Below are positions 10,243 to 20,652 of a stretch of DNA of 64,000 bases, piece by piece. The number at the start of each line of letters is the position of its first letter. The stretch's first letter is position 1. Both the position numbers and the translations under genes were made by a program. Source of the stretch: Arenimonas metalli CF5-1 (lineage in GTDB: Bacteria; Pseudomonadota; Gammaproteobacteria; Xanthomonadales; Xanthomonadaceae); assembly GCF_000747155.1 (NCBI RefSeq), contig NZ_AVCK01000022.1, positions 1 to 64,000 of the forward strand, given 5' to 3'. The notes under the pieces are model-generated. The model did not search any database and was not told where the DNA came from. It worked only from the letters and a program-made list of their open reading frames with translations.

Positions 10243-12591
10243 ATGCGCCATCGCCACCTCGTCTTCGCCCTGCTCGCGGCCTGCGCCGCGCCGGCCCTGG
10301 CGAACGACACCCCGCTGACCCTCGACCAGGCCATGGCGCACCCGGACTGGATCGGTTCGCCGGTGGAGCAGGCCTGGTGGTCGCTGGATGGCCAGCGCGC
10401 GCTGTACACGCTCAAGCGCGAGGGTTCGCCGGTGCGCGACACCTGGACGCTGCCGGTGGCCGGCGGCACGCCGGCGCGCGTCGAAGGCGCCGCGCTCGCG
10501 GACGTGGATGGCGCCCAGGTCGATTTCGATTCGACCGGCAAGCGCGCGGTGTTCGTGCGCAACGGCGACGTGTTCCTGCGCGACGTGGGCGGCGCGCTGC
10601 AGCAGCTCACCCGCAGCGCCGAGGCGGAAGCGAATGCGCGCTTCGCCGCCAACGAGCGCGACGTGGTGTGGAGCGTGGGCAACGACTGGTTCCGCTGGTC
10701 GCCCGAAGCGCGCCTGGCGCAGCCGGCCGCCCTGCCGCGCGCCGAGAAGGATCCGGCCGCCGCGCCCGAGGCCGACGCCCTGCGCGACCACCAGCTGCGC
10801 CTGAGCAGCACGCTGGCGCGCGAGAAGGCGCAGCGCGAGGCCCTGCGCGACCACGCCGAGGCGCTGCGTGCCGCCGACCCGACCCGCGCCGCGGCGCCGG
10901 CCTACCTGGGCGACAAGGTGCAGATCAGCGCGAGCTCGATGTCGCCCGACGGCCGCTGGCTGCTGGTGGTCACCCAGGCCAAGGGCGCCGAGGCCGGCCG
11001 CACCGGCAAGATGCCCAAGTACGTGACCGAATCGGGCTACGAGGAAGCCGAGGACGTGCGCGTGCGCGTCGGCCGCAATGCGCCGATCCCGCAGCAGCTC
11101 AAGCTGGTGGACCTGCGCGACAACCGCGTGCGCGACCTGCCGTTCGCGCCGCTGCCGGGCATCGCCACCGACCCGCTGGCCGACCTGCGCCGCGCCGCCA
11201 GGCTCGAGCCGCTCAAGGGCGAGCGCGCGGTGCGCATCGGCGGCATCCAGTGGTCGGACGACGGCCGCGGCGTGGCCGTGATGGCGCGCGCGGTGGACAA
11301 CAAGGACCGCTGGATCGCCACCGTCGATTTCGACGCCGGCGCGCTGCAGCCGCTGCACCGCCTCACCGACACCGCCTGGATCAACTGGAACTTCAACGAG
11401 TTCGGCTGGCTGCCGGACAACCAGACCGTGTGGTTCCTGTCCGAGGAAAGCGGCTGGTCGCACCTGTACACGGCCACGCCCGGCGGCCGCGCGAAGGCGC
11501 TGACCCGCGGCAAGTGGGAAGCCTCGTCGCCGCAGTGGACGCTGGACGGTTCGGCCGCGTACTTCGTCTGCAACCGCGCGCGCCCGGGTGACTACGAAGT
11601 CTGCGCGGTGTCGCGCGGGGGCGGCGACGTGCGCGAAGTGACCGCGCTCGACGGCGTCGAGGACTTCGCGCTCTCGCCGGACGGCCGCCAGCTGCTGCTG
11701 CGCTGGTCGGCCCACCACACGCCGCCGCAGCTGGCGGTGCAGCCGGTCGCCGGCGGCGAAGCCCGCAAGCTCACCGACACCCGCAGCGCCGACTTCAAGT
11801 CGCGCACCTGGCTGGCGCCGCAGACCGTGGAAGTGCCGTCCACGCACGGTGCCGGCACGGTCTGGGCCAAGCTCTACCGCCCGGCGCAGCTCGAGGCCGG
11901 CCGCAAGTATCCGATCGTGATGTTCGTGCACGGCGCCGGCTACCTGCAGAACGTCAGCGACCGCTACCCGAACTACTTCCGCGAGCAGATGTTCCACCAG
12001 CTGCTGGTCGAGCGCGGCTTCATCGTGCTGGACATGGACTTCCGCGCCTCCGAGGGCTACGGCCGCGACTGGCGCACGGCGATCTACCGCCAGATGGGCC
12101 ACCCGGAGCTGGAGGACTACGTGGACGGCGTGAAGTACATGGTGGCGCAGCACCAGGGCGACGCCGCCAACGTCGGCATCTACGGCGGCAGCTACGGCGG
12201 CTTCATGAGCTTCATGGCGCTGTTCCGCGAGCCGGGCATCTTCAAGGCCGGCGCCGCGCTGCGCCCGGTCACCGACTGGACCAGCTACAACCACGAGTAC
12301 ACCTCGAACATCCTCAACACGCCCGAGCTCGACCCGGAGGCCTTCCGCAAGTCCTCGCCGATCGAGTACGTTGAGAACCTGCGCGGCCACCTGCTGATCA
12401 GCCACGGCATGATCGACGACAACGTCTTCTACCAGGACTCGATCCGCCTCGCGCAACGCCTGATCGAGCTCAAGAAGCACGACTGGGAACTGGCCAGCTA
12501 CCCGCTCGAGCGCCACGGCTACCAGCACCCGGAAAGCTGGTACGACCAGTACCGCCGCATCCTCGAACTCTTCGAGGACAACCTGAAGTAG
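10243..12591 (+). CDS. Secreted S9-family prolyl oligopeptidase / dipeptidyl peptidase
   Basis: Serine peptidase of 782 residues with a signal peptide ([21 protein letters not shown]). Residues about 40-520 form a DPP-IV-type beta-propeller with WDG-like blades ([23 protein letters not shown]). The C-terminal alpha/beta-hydrolase domain carries nucleophile Ser in GGSYGG, Asp in [10 protein letters not shown] and His in [12 protein letters not shown], so the triad is complete. It probably releases dipeptides or acts after proline in the periplasm or outside the cell. Start ATG at 10243 after GGGAGCCGCC. It is followed by an intrinsic terminator and a repeat element. A second S9 enzyme is encoded at 30337. 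Confidence 0.92.
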   Translation: MRHRHLVFALLAACAAPALANDTPLTLDQAMAHPDWIGSPVEQAWWSLDGQRALYTLKREGSPVRDTWTLPVAGGTPARVEGAALADVDGAQVDFDSTGKRAVFVRNGDVFLRDVGGALQQLTRSAEAEANARFAANERDVVWSVGNDWFRWSPEARLAQPAALPRAEKDPAAAPEADALRDHQLRLSSTLAREKAQREALRDHAEALRAADPTRAAAPAYLGDKVQISASSMSPDGRWLLVVTQAKGAEAGRTGKMPKYVTESGYEEAEDVRVRVGRNAPIPQQLKLVDLRDNRVRDLPFAPLPGIATDPLADLRRAARLEPLKGERAVRIGGIQWSDDGRGVAVMARAVDNKDRWIATVDFDAGALQPLHRLTDTAWINWNFNEFGWLPDNQTVWFLSEESGWSHLYTATPGGRAKALTRGKWEASSPQWTLDGSAAYFVCNRARPGDYEVCAVSRGGGDVREVTALDGVEDFALSPDGRQLLLRWSAHHTPPQLAVQPVAGGEARKLTDTRSADFKSRTWLAPQTVEVPSTHGAGTVWAKLYRPAQLEAGRKYPIVMFVHGAGYLQNVSDRYPNYFREQMFHQLLVERGFIVLDMDFRASEGYGRDWRTAIYRQMGHPELEDYVDGVKYMVAQHQGDAANVGIYGGSYGGFMSFMALFREPGIFKAGAALRPVTDWTSYNHEYTSNILNTPELDPEAFRKSSPIEYVENLRGHLLISHGMIDDNVFYQDSIRLAQRLIELKKHDWELASYPLERHGYQHPESWYDQYRRILELFEDNLK

Positions 12592-12596
12592 AAGCG

Positions 12597-12745
12597 TTTG
12601 CCACGGATTCGCACGGAAGTGGCACGGAAAAGACACGGATAGAGCGATTTGAATTGGGCCCGCGACCCCAGAGGGTGTCGCGGGCCCTTTTCATTTCGAC
12701 TTCTCCGTGCGCATCCGTGCCACTTCCGTGCGCATCCGTGGCAAA
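12597..12745. repeat. Intergenic inverted repeat A built from 'cacgga' units
   Basis: Inverted arms at about 12597-12643 and 12700-12745. Each arm consists of 10-11-base units: tttgccacggattcg, cacggaagtgg, cacggaaaaga, cacggatag on the left; the right arm is near-complementary. Between the arms lies a strong terminator. It shares its design with the elements at 35913-36053 and 37522-37653. Confidence 0.8.
12656..12691 (+). terminator. Intrinsic terminator of the S9 peptidase gene
   Basis: Stem gggcccgcgac / gtcgcgggccc, with inner pairs ccc/ggg, is followed by TTTT. It lies inside inverted repeat A, 65 bases after the peptidase stop. Confidence 0.85.
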
Positions 12746-12752
12746 AACTCTT

Positions 12753-14781
<2,029 letters not shown>

Positions 14782-14785
14782 ATCA

Positions 14786-14997
14786 CGTGCGCCTTGCGCA
14801 CGAACCGCCGCAGTTTGTGGCTTCGTCGCAGCGCCGCCCAGCGACGATAGGGTTCGACGAAGTGGAGGCAGGAGGCCGGAACGGCCGCCCGTCGATGGGC
14901 AGGACGCCGTGTCGCCGGGCGGGCGGCGAACCCTATCGTTGCTGGGCGGAGCTGCCGAGACGTCCCGGAGTGCGGCGGTTCGTGCGCAAAGCGCACG
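14786..14997. repeat. 212-bp element with 71-bp imperfect inverted arms
   Basis: The left arm 14786-14856 and right arm 14927-14997 are equal in length. The outer 27 bases (cgtgcgcyttgcgcacgaac and on) and the inner 23 bases (ending gatagggttcg) match with one mismatch each, while the middle about 21 bases have diverged. The central about 70 bases are unpaired and GC-rich. It contains no gene. It starts 4 bases after the hemF stop and ends just before the sRNA terminator. Confidence 0.75.
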
Positions 14998-15002
14998 CAA
15001 AT

Positions 15003-15035
15003 AAAAACCCCGCGGGCCAGGGGAAGCCCGCGGGG
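15003..15035 (-). terminator. Intrinsic terminator of the sRNA (and of polA read-through)
   Basis: Perfect 10-bp stem ccccgcgggc / gcccgcgggg, 8-base loop, and T5 on the minus strand at 15007-15003. It lies about 215 bases after the polA stop. Confidence 0.9.
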
Positions 15036-15125
15036 TCAGGGGTGGGAACCTGAGGCTGGGGAGAGCCCGGTTCCCGGTGGATCCACTCAGGGGAGGGAGT
15101 GATCCTGCGCCGGACCTTGCATCCG
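15003..15125 (-). ncRNA. sX13-like small RNA downstream of polA
   Basis: The minus strand folds into three consecutive hairpins, each exposing a C-rich loop. H1 is 15079-15105 (9-bp stem with one bulge, loop CCUCCCCU). H2 is 15044-15075 (GGGAACC/GGUUCCC outer stem, GGCU/AGCC inner stem, loop CUCCCC). H3 is the terminator 15003-15035 (loop UUCCCCUG, then U5). A -10-like TACTAG at 15137-15132 predicts a start near 15118-15125, hence about 115-123 nt. sX13 of Xanthomonas is of similar size, has C-rich loops and lies in the polA intergenic region, the same locus that holds Spot 42 in enterics. It probably regulates mRNAs through C-rich seed pairing near G-rich ribosome sites (inference from the family). 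The 5' end is estimated. Confidence 0.75.
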
Positions 15126-15131
15126 ACGCGC

Positions 15132-15137
15132 CTAGTA
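15132..15137 (-). promoter_or_regulatory. Candidate -10 box of the sX13-like RNA
   Basis: TACTAG on the minus strand, about 7-14 bases before the predicted RNA start. The -35 region is poor (AACTTC at 17-base spacing). Apart from this, 15138-15250 holds nothing I can assign. Confidence 0.4.
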
Positions 15138-15250
15138 GACCCCCGCGACCATGAGAAGTTCGTGAACAGCTTGGCATCTCCGGAAATAAATTCAGGAGAG
15201 ATTCATGCCCCGGGCAAGCGCCTGATAAACAAGGCGAAATCCGTCACAGT

Positions 15251-17983
15251 TCAGTGCGCTTCTTCCCAGTTGGAACCGCTGCCGACGTCCACCACCAGGG
15301 CCACCCGGAGCTCGGCGGCTGCGACCATGCGCCGGCGTACCTCGTCCACCAGGGTGTCCACGAAGCCAGCGTCGACCTCGAACACCAGTTCGTCGTGCAC
15401 CTGCATCATCATCGTGGCCCGGCCACCCTGCCCGTCCAGCCAGTCCTGCACCGAGACCATGGCGCGCTTGATGATGTCGGCGGCGGTGCCCTGCATCGGG
15501 GCGTTGATCGCGGCGCGCTCGGCGCCTGCGCGCTGGGCCTGGTTGCGCGAGTGGATTTCGTTGAGCTGCAGGCGGCGGCCGAACACGGTCTCGACGTAGC
15601 CCTGCTCGCGCGCCTGCTGGCGCACGCGCTCCATGTAGTCGCGCACGCCCGGGTACTTGCCGAAGTAGAGCGCGATGTAGTCCTGCGCGTCGCCGCGACC
15701 GATGCCAAGCTGCTTCGCCAAACCAAAGGCGCTCATGCCGTACATCAGGCCGAAGTTGATGGCCTTGGCGGCGCGGCGCTGGTCGCCGCTCACTTTCTCC
15801 AGCGGCACGTCGAAGACTTCCGACGCGGTGGCGCGGTGCACGTCCAGGCCGCCTTCGAACGCCCGCACCAGGCCGGGGTCGCCCGAGAGGTGGGCCATGA
15901 TCCGCAGCTCGATCTGCGAGTAGTCGCAGGCGACGATGCGGCGGCCCTCCGGCGCGATGAAGGCGGTGCGGATGCGGCGGCCGTCCTCGGTGCGGATCGG
16001 GATGTTCTGCAGGTTCGGGTCGTTCGAGCTCAGGCGGCCGGTGGCGGCGCCGGCCTGGTGATAGCTGGTGTGCACGCGGCCGGTGTCGGGGTTGACCATG
16101 TCCGGCAGCTTGTCGGTGTAGGTGTTGCGCAGCTTGGCCAGGCCGCGGTACTCGAGCACCAGGCGCGGCAGTTCGTGCTGGTCGGCGATGGCCTCCAGCG
16201 CTTCCTCGTTGGTCGACGGTGCGCCGGTCGGGGTCTTCACCAGCGCCGGCAACTTGAGCTCCTCGAAAAGCAGTTGGCCCAGCTGCTTGGGCGAGTCGAG
16301 GTTGAAGGCGCGGCCGGCGAGTTCGTGCGCGCGCTGCTGCGCGGCCATCATCCGCTGCGACAGGTCGGCGCTCTGGCGGCGCAGCTCGGCCACGTCGATC
16401 AGCACGCCGGTGGCCTCCATGCGCGTGAGCACCGGCACCAGCGGCATCTCGATGTCGCGGTACACGGCCTGCAGCGTGGGTTCCGCGGCCAGCTTCGCCG
16501 ACAGCACGCGGTGCAGGCGCAGGGTGACGTCGGCGTCCTCGGCCGCGTACTTCGTGGCGTCGTCGATGGCCACCTGCGAGAACAGGATCTGCTTGGCGCC
16601 CTTGCCGGCCACCTGTTCGTACTTGATGGTGGTGTAGCCGAGGTACTTCTGCGCCAGCGTGTCCATGTCGTGGCGCTGGCCGCCGGCGTTGAACACGAAG
16701 CTTTCGAGCATCGTGTCCTCGGCGTAGCCGCGCACGTCCACGCCGTGGCGGCGCAGCACGTGCAGGTCGTACTTGCCGTGCTGGCCGAGCTTGGGCTTGG
16801 CGGCGTCCTCGAGCACCGGGCGCAGCGCCTCGAGCACCGCGGCGCGATCAAGCTGCGCGGGCGCGCCGGGGTAGTCGTGGCCGACCGGGATGTAGCAAGC
16901 CTGGCCCGGCTCGACGCAGAAGCTCAGGCCGACCAGGTTGGCGCGCATCGGGTCGAGCGAATCGGTTTCGGTGTCGAAGGCGACGAGCTCGGCGGCCTGC
17001 AGGCGGGCGACCCAGGCCTGCAGCGCGGCGGCGTCGAGCACGCATTCGTACTCGCCCGGCGCGGACAGCGCCGCGTCGGGCGCTTCATCGGCCACGGCGG
17101 CGGGCGCGACGGGGCGCGCGCCGCGCGCAGGCGGGGCAGACCCGCCATCGAGTTCACGCAGGGCGCTGCCGAAGCCGCAGCGGGTGTAGAGCTCGCGCAG
17201 CGCGTCCACGTCGCGCGGGCGCAGGGTGAGGTCGGAAGGCGCCTGGTCCAGCGCGACGTCGGTCTTGATGGTGACCAGCTGCTGGTTCAGCGGCAGGCGG
17301 CCGAGCGCGGCGCGCAGGTTCTCGCCGATCTTGCCGCCGATCTTGTCGGCGCTAGCGATCACCGCGTCCAGCGTGCCGTACTCGCCCAGCCACTTGGCCG
17401 CGGTCTTGGGGCCGCACTTGTCCACGCCGGGCACGTTGTCCACGGTGTCGCCCATCAGCGCCAGCAGGTCGATCACCTGGTCGGGACGCACGCCGAACTT
17501 CTCCATCACGCCGGCGTCGTCGAGCACGCTGCCGGTCATGGTGTTGGTGAGCGTGATGCCCGGCCGCACCAGCTGCGCGAAATCCTTGTCGCTGGTGGAG
17601 ATGGTGACCGGGATGCCGGCCGCGTGCGCCTGCAGCGCCAGCGTGCCGATCACGTCGTCGGCCTCGACGCCGGGCACGCACAGCAGCGGGAAGCCCAGCG
17701 CCTGCACGATCTCCTTCATCGGCTCGACCTGGGCGCGCAGGTCCTCGGGCATCGGCGGGCGGTTGGCCTTGTACTGCGGGTACAGCTCGTCGCGGAAGGT
17801 CGGGCCGGAGGCGTCGAGCACGAAGGCGGTGTAGTCCGGGTTTTCCTTCAGCGTGGCGCGCAGCATGTTGACGATGCCGTACAGCGCGCCGGTGGGCGTG
17901 CCGTCCGGCGCGGTGAGCGGCGGCAGCGCGTGGAAGGCCCGGAACAGGTAGGACGAGCCATCGATCAGGACGAGGCGGGACAT
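15251..17983 (-). CDS. polA: DNA polymerase I
   Basis: Replication/repair polymerase of 910 residues (E. coli 928) with all three activities. The N-terminal 5' nuclease is residues 1 to about 290 (LIDGSSYLFRAFHALPPL, GVEADDVIGTLA, STSDKDFAQLV, GDTVDNVPGV). The 3'-5' exonuclease is intact, with FDTETDSLD, GQHGKYDLHVL and YAAEDADVT. The polymerase has motif A (CDYSQIELRIMAHLSGD), motif B (RRAAKAINFGLMYGMSAFGLA) and motif C (MQVHDELVFEV). The ATG at 17983 begins MSRLVLIDGSS. It is divergent from the DUF2782/TRAP genes, and its 3' side holds the sX13-like sRNA. Confidence 0.98.
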   Translation of the reverse strand: MSRLVLIDGSSYLFRAFHALPPLTAPDGTPTGALYGIVNMLRATLKENPDYTAFVLDASGPTFRDELYPQYKANRPPMPEDLRAQVEPMKEIVQALGFPLLCVPGVEADDVIGTLALQAHAAGIPVTISTSDKDFAQLVRPGITLTNTMTGSVLDDAGVMEKFGVRPDQVIDLLALMGDTVDNVPGVDKCGPKTAAKWLGEYGTLDAVIASADKIGGKIGENLRAALGRLPLNQQLVTIKTDVALDQAPSDLTLRPRDVDALRELYTRCGFGSALRELDGGSAPPARGARPVAPAAVADEAPDAALSAPGEYECVLDAAALQAWVARLQAAELVAFDTETDSLDPMRANLVGLSFCVEPGQACYIPVGHDYPGAPAQLDRAAVLEALRPVLEDAAKPKLGQHGKYDLHVLRRHGVDVRGYAEDTMLESFVFNAGGQRHDMDTLAQKYLGYTTIKYEQVAGKGAKQILFSQVAIDDATKYAAEDADVTLRLHRVLSAKLAAEPTLQAVYRDIEMPLVPVLTRMEATGVLIDVAELRRQSADLSQRMMAAQQRAHELAGRAFNLDSPKQLGQLLFEELKLPALVKTPTGAPSTNEEALEAIADQHELPRLVLEYRGLAKLRNTYTDKLPDMVNPDTGRVHTSYHQAGAATGRLSSNDPNLQNIPIRTEDGRRIRTAFIAPEGRRIVACDYSQIELRIMAHLSGDPGLVRAFEGGLDVHRATASEVFDVPLEKVSGDQRRAAKAINFGLMYGMSAFGLAKQLGIGRGDAQDYIALYFGKYPGVRDYMERVRQQAREQGYVETVFGRRLQLNEIHSRNQAQRAGAERAAINAPMQGTAADIIKRAMVSVQDWLDGQGGRATMMMQVHDELVFEVDAGFVDTLVDEVRRRMVAAAELRVALVVDVGSGSNWEEAH

Positions 17984-18083
17984 GGCGGGGCCTTTCTGGA
18001 CGAGGACCCGATTTTAAGCCCCGCGGGCCTTGAGCGCCCGCGCCGCATTTGCCATCCTCGAAGGCCCGCGCGAGGACCTGACC

Positions 18084-18401
18084 ATGGCCATCCTGCTTCC
18101 CCTGCTGCTGGCCCTCTCGGCCCAGGCCGAACCCGCCCGCGACGAGGCCCCGATCCCGGAAAAGGTGCAGGCCGCCGCGCCGGCGGACGACGAGGTGCCC
18201 GAGGTCGCGATCCGGGTCGAGCCCAACGGCGACCGGGTCGAGGAGTACCGCCAGAACGGCGTGCTGTACATGGTCAAGGTCACGCCCGAGCGCGGTCCGC
18301 CTTATTACCTGATGGACACCGACGGCAACGGCCGCTTCAACCGCGACGAGCGCGATCCGCGCATCCAGCCGGTGCACTGGGTCATCTACGAATGGGATTG
18401 A
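18084..18401 (+). CDS. DUF2782 secreted protein
   Basis: A 105-residue protein with a signal peptide (MAILLPLLLALSAQAEP), a Pro/Ala/acidic linker, then the conserved core VEEYRQNGVLYMVKVTPERG.PYYLMDTDGNGRF. This matches DUF2782, a periplasmic proteobacterial family of unknown role that commonly sits beside polA. Start ATG 18084 after GAGGACCTGACC. The last 10 bases overlap the start of the TRAP small permease, so the three genes 18084-20292 are probably one transcript. The DGNGRFNRDERD segment is reminiscent of EF-hand spacing, but I would not claim Ca2+ binding. Confidence 0.82.
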   Translation: MAILLPLLLALSAQAEPARDEAPIPEKVQAAAPADDEVPEVAIRVEPNGDRVEEYRQNGVLYMVKVTPERGPPYYLMDTDGNGRFNRDERDPRIQPVHWVIYEWD

Positions 18402-18913
18402 GCCGGCTGGCGCCGCTGCTGCGCGCCGTGGATGCCGTGAACGAAGCCGCCGGCCGCCTGGCCGGCGTGCTGGCGGCCGTGCTGGTGGCGCTGGTGTTCG
18501 GGCTGGTGCTGGCGCGCTACGCCTTCAACGCCGGCTCGGTGGCGGCGCAGGAAGCGGTGCTGTGGCTGCACGCGTCGCTGTTCCTGTTGGGCCTCGGCTA
18601 CACGTTGCGGCACGACGGCCACGTGCGGGTGGATGTCTTCTCCCAGCGCTGGTCGGCGCGCACGCGGGCGCGCGTCACGTTCGCGGCGACGCTGGCGCTG
18701 CTGCTGCCCTTCTGCGTGTTCATGCTGGCGATGAGCTGGGACTACGTGGCGGCCAGCTGGTCGGCGCGCGAAGGCTCGCGTGACCCGGGCGGCCTGCCCG
18801 GCTGGTACCTGCTCAAGGCGCTGCTGCCGGTGTCGGCCGCGCTGCTGTTCCTGCAGGGCGTGGCGCTGGCGCTGCGTTCGCTGTCCGTGGCCTTCGCGCG
18901 CGAGGCCGGATGA
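18392..18913 (+). CDS. TRAP transporter small permease (DctQ-like)
   Basis: A 173-residue inner-membrane subunit with four predicted helices (about 18-42, 50-72, 95-120, 140-165) and the DctQ signatures VLARYAFNAGSVAAQEAVLWLHA, LGYTLRHDGHVRVDVF and GLPGWYLLKALLPVSAALLFLQG. It pairs with the large permease for Na+-driven uptake of an organic acid. The ATG at 18392 overlaps the preceding gene; the stop overlaps the next start (ATGA). The matching periplasmic binding protein is probably the one at 21663, on the opposite strand. Confidence 0.92.
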   Translation: MGLSRLAPLLRAVDAVNEAAGRLAGVLAAVLVALVFGLVLARYAFNAGSVAAQEAVLWLHASLFLLGLGYTLRHDGHVRVDVFSQRWSARTRARVTFAATLALLLPFCVFMLAMSWDYVAASWSAREGSRDPGGLPGWYLLKALLPVSAALLFLQGVALALRSLSVAFAREAG

Positions 18914-20292
18914 GCCTGCACGACCAGCAGATCCTGATGCTCGTGTTGCTGCTGCTGGGCCTGTTCGCGGGCCTGGCCAGCGGCTTCCCGGTGGCCTTCG
19001 TGCTCGGCGGCGTGGCGCTGCTGGCGGCGGGCGCGGGCATGCTCACCGGCAGCTTCGACCCGAGCTTCCTCGAGGCCTTTCCGAACCGCGTGTTCGGCGT
19101 GATGACCAACGAGACGCTGGTGGCGGTGCCGCTGTTCGTGTTCATGGGCGTGATGCTGGAGAAGTCGCGCATCGCCGAGTCGCTGCTGGAGGCCGTGGCC
19201 TCGCTGTTCGGCCAGGTGCGCGGCGGGCTGGTGGTGGCGGTGCTGCTGGTCGGCGCACTGCTGGCCGCGTCCACCGGCATCGTCGGCGCCACGGTGGTGG
19301 CGATGGGCCTGATCTCGCTGCCCACCATGCTGCGCAACGGCTACTGCCCGCGGCTGGCCAGTGGCGCGATCTGCGCCTCGGGCACGCTGGGCCAGATCAT
19401 CCCGCCCTCGATCGTGCTGGTGCTGCTGGGCGACCAGCTGGGCAACGCCTACCAGCAGGCGCAGCTCAAGCAGGGCATCTTCGCGCCCGAGACGATTTCG
19501 GTCGGCGACCTCTTCGCCGGGGCGCTGGTGCCCGGACTGGGCCTGGTCGGCCTGTACCTCGCTTACGCGCTGTGGGTGGCCTGGCGGCAGCCGGTGCGCG
19601 CGCCCGCGGTGGCGTCGCTGGCGCCGCGCGGCAAGCTGGCGCTCGCCAAGGCGATCGTGCCGGCGCTGTCGCTCATCCTGCTGGTGCTGGGCTCGATCCT
19701 GGGCGGCTTCGCCACGGCTACCGAAGCGGCCGCCGTCGGCGCCGTCGGCGCGACCGTGTTCGCGGCGATGCACGGGCAGCTCGGCTGGGCGCGCCTGCGC
19801 GAGGTGTCGGAGCAGACGGTGAGGGTCACCGCGATGGTGTTCGCGATCCTGCTCGGCGCGGCGCTGTTCTCGCTGGTGTTCCGCGGCTACGGCGGCGACG
19901 AGCTGGTGCACGAGGCGCTGACCGCGCTGCCCGGCGGCAAGTGGGGCGCGGTGGTGGCGGTGATGCTGCTGATGTTCCTGCTCGGCTTCGTGCTCGACTT
20001 CATCGAGATCGTGTTCGTGGTGGTGCCGATCGTCGGGCCGGTGCTGCTGGCACTGGGCGTCGACCCGGTGTGGCTGGGCGTGATGATGGCCATCAACCTG
20101 CAGACCTCGTTCCTGACGCCGCCGTTCGGCTTCGCGCTGTTCTACCTGCGCGGCGTGGCGCCGCCGGAGCTCGCCACCGGCGACATCTATCGCGGCGTGG
20201 TGCCCTTCATCGGGCTGCAGCTGCTGATGCTGGCGCTGGTGGCGCTGTTCCCGTCGCTGGCGACCGCGCTGCCGGACTGGCTGTACGGCTGA
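18910..20292 (+). CDS. TRAP transporter large permease (DctM-like)
   Basis: A 460-residue transport channel subunit with about 12 helices. Diagnostic motifs are SGFPVAFVLGGVALL, VPLFVFMGVMLEKS, GALLAASTGIVGATVVAMGLISLPTM, ASGTLGQIIPPSIVLVLLGD, GSILGGFATATEAAAVGAVG, DFIEIVFVVVPIVGP and NLQTSFLTPPFGFALFYLRG. It belongs to the subgroup with an FxxxPPxGFALFYLRG end, commonly paired with 2-oxo-acid binding proteins such as TakP. It starts with a 4-base ATGA overlap with dctQ. Confidence 0.94.
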   Translation: MSLHDQQILMLVLLLLGLFAGLASGFPVAFVLGGVALLAAGAGMLTGSFDPSFLEAFPNRVFGVMTNETLVAVPLFVFMGVMLEKSRIAESLLEAVASLFGQVRGGLVVAVLLVGALLAASTGIVGATVVAMGLISLPTMLRNGYCPRLASGAICASGTLGQIIPPSIVLVLLGDQLGNAYQQAQLKQGIFAPETISVGDLFAGALVPGLGLVGLYLAYALWVAWRQPVRAPAVASLAPRGKLALAKAIVPALSLILLVLGSILGGFATATEAAAVGAVGATVFAAMHGQLGWARLREVSEQTVRVTAMVFAILLGAALFSLVFRGYGGDELVHEALTALPGGKWGAVVAVMLLMFLLGFVLDFIEIVFVVVPIVGPVLLALGVDPVWLGVMMAINLQTSFLTPPFGFALFYLRGVAPPELATGDIYRGVVPFIGLQLLMLALVALFPSLATALPDWLYG

Positions 20293-20309
20293 TCCGACCG
20301 CGGCCGCCG

Positions 20310-20582
20310 CTACTCGGCGGTGGTGGGATCGATGATGGTCGCCACTTCGGACACGCGGTTGGCCGGGAAGCCACCGCGCGCCGCGTGCTCGCGCACCATC
20401 GCCTCGTCGGGCGCGATGTAGATGCAATAGACCTTGTCGCCGGTGACGTAGCTCTGCAGCCACTGGATGCGGGGCCCGAGCTCGCCCAGCACGGCGCAGG
20501 ACGTCTGGGAGATTCCCTTGAGCTGCTCGGCGCTGAGCTGGCCCGCGCCGGGGATGTCGCGTTCGATCACGTACTTGGGCAT
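20310..20582 (-). CDS. DUF4242 protein
   Basis: A 90-residue cytosolic ferredoxin-like-fold protein. MPKYVIERDIPGAG, WLQSYVTGDKVYCIYIAPDEAMVREHA and GFPANRVSEV match DUF4242, a family that includes a nickel-binding Streptomyces protein. The two His/Cys-rich positions here are few, so metal binding is uncertain. The start ATG is preceded by CGGAGAACGTC. It is convergent with the TRAP permease (17-base gap) and lies downstream of the di-haem cytochrome gene on the same strand. Confidence 0.75.
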   Translation of the reverse strand: MPKYVIERDIPGAGQLSAEQLKGISQTSCAVLGELGPRIQWLQSYVTGDKVYCIYIAPDEAMVREHAARGGFPANRVSEVATIIDPTTAE

Positions 20583-20652
20583 GACGTTCTCCGGGTGGCT
20601 GGGTTCCAGTCAGGGAGAACGGCCTGGACGACGCCGGGCGGCCGCCGCCCGG

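Noticed and set aside
12597-12745. CRISPR array
   Set aside because: The regular 10-11-base units in elements A, B and C are too short and lie in inverted arms without spacers; no cas gene is present.
15205-15225. Tiny ORF (7 codons) with a good Shine-Dalgarno AGGAGAG after polA
   Set aside because: Too short to assign and on the opposite strand to the sRNA and polA. It might be coincidence; I do not list it as a gene.
18084-18401. EF-hand in the DUF2782 protein
   Set aside because: DTDGNGRFNRDERD looks loop-like, but there is no flanking helix pattern and the segment is part of the conserved DUF2782 core.
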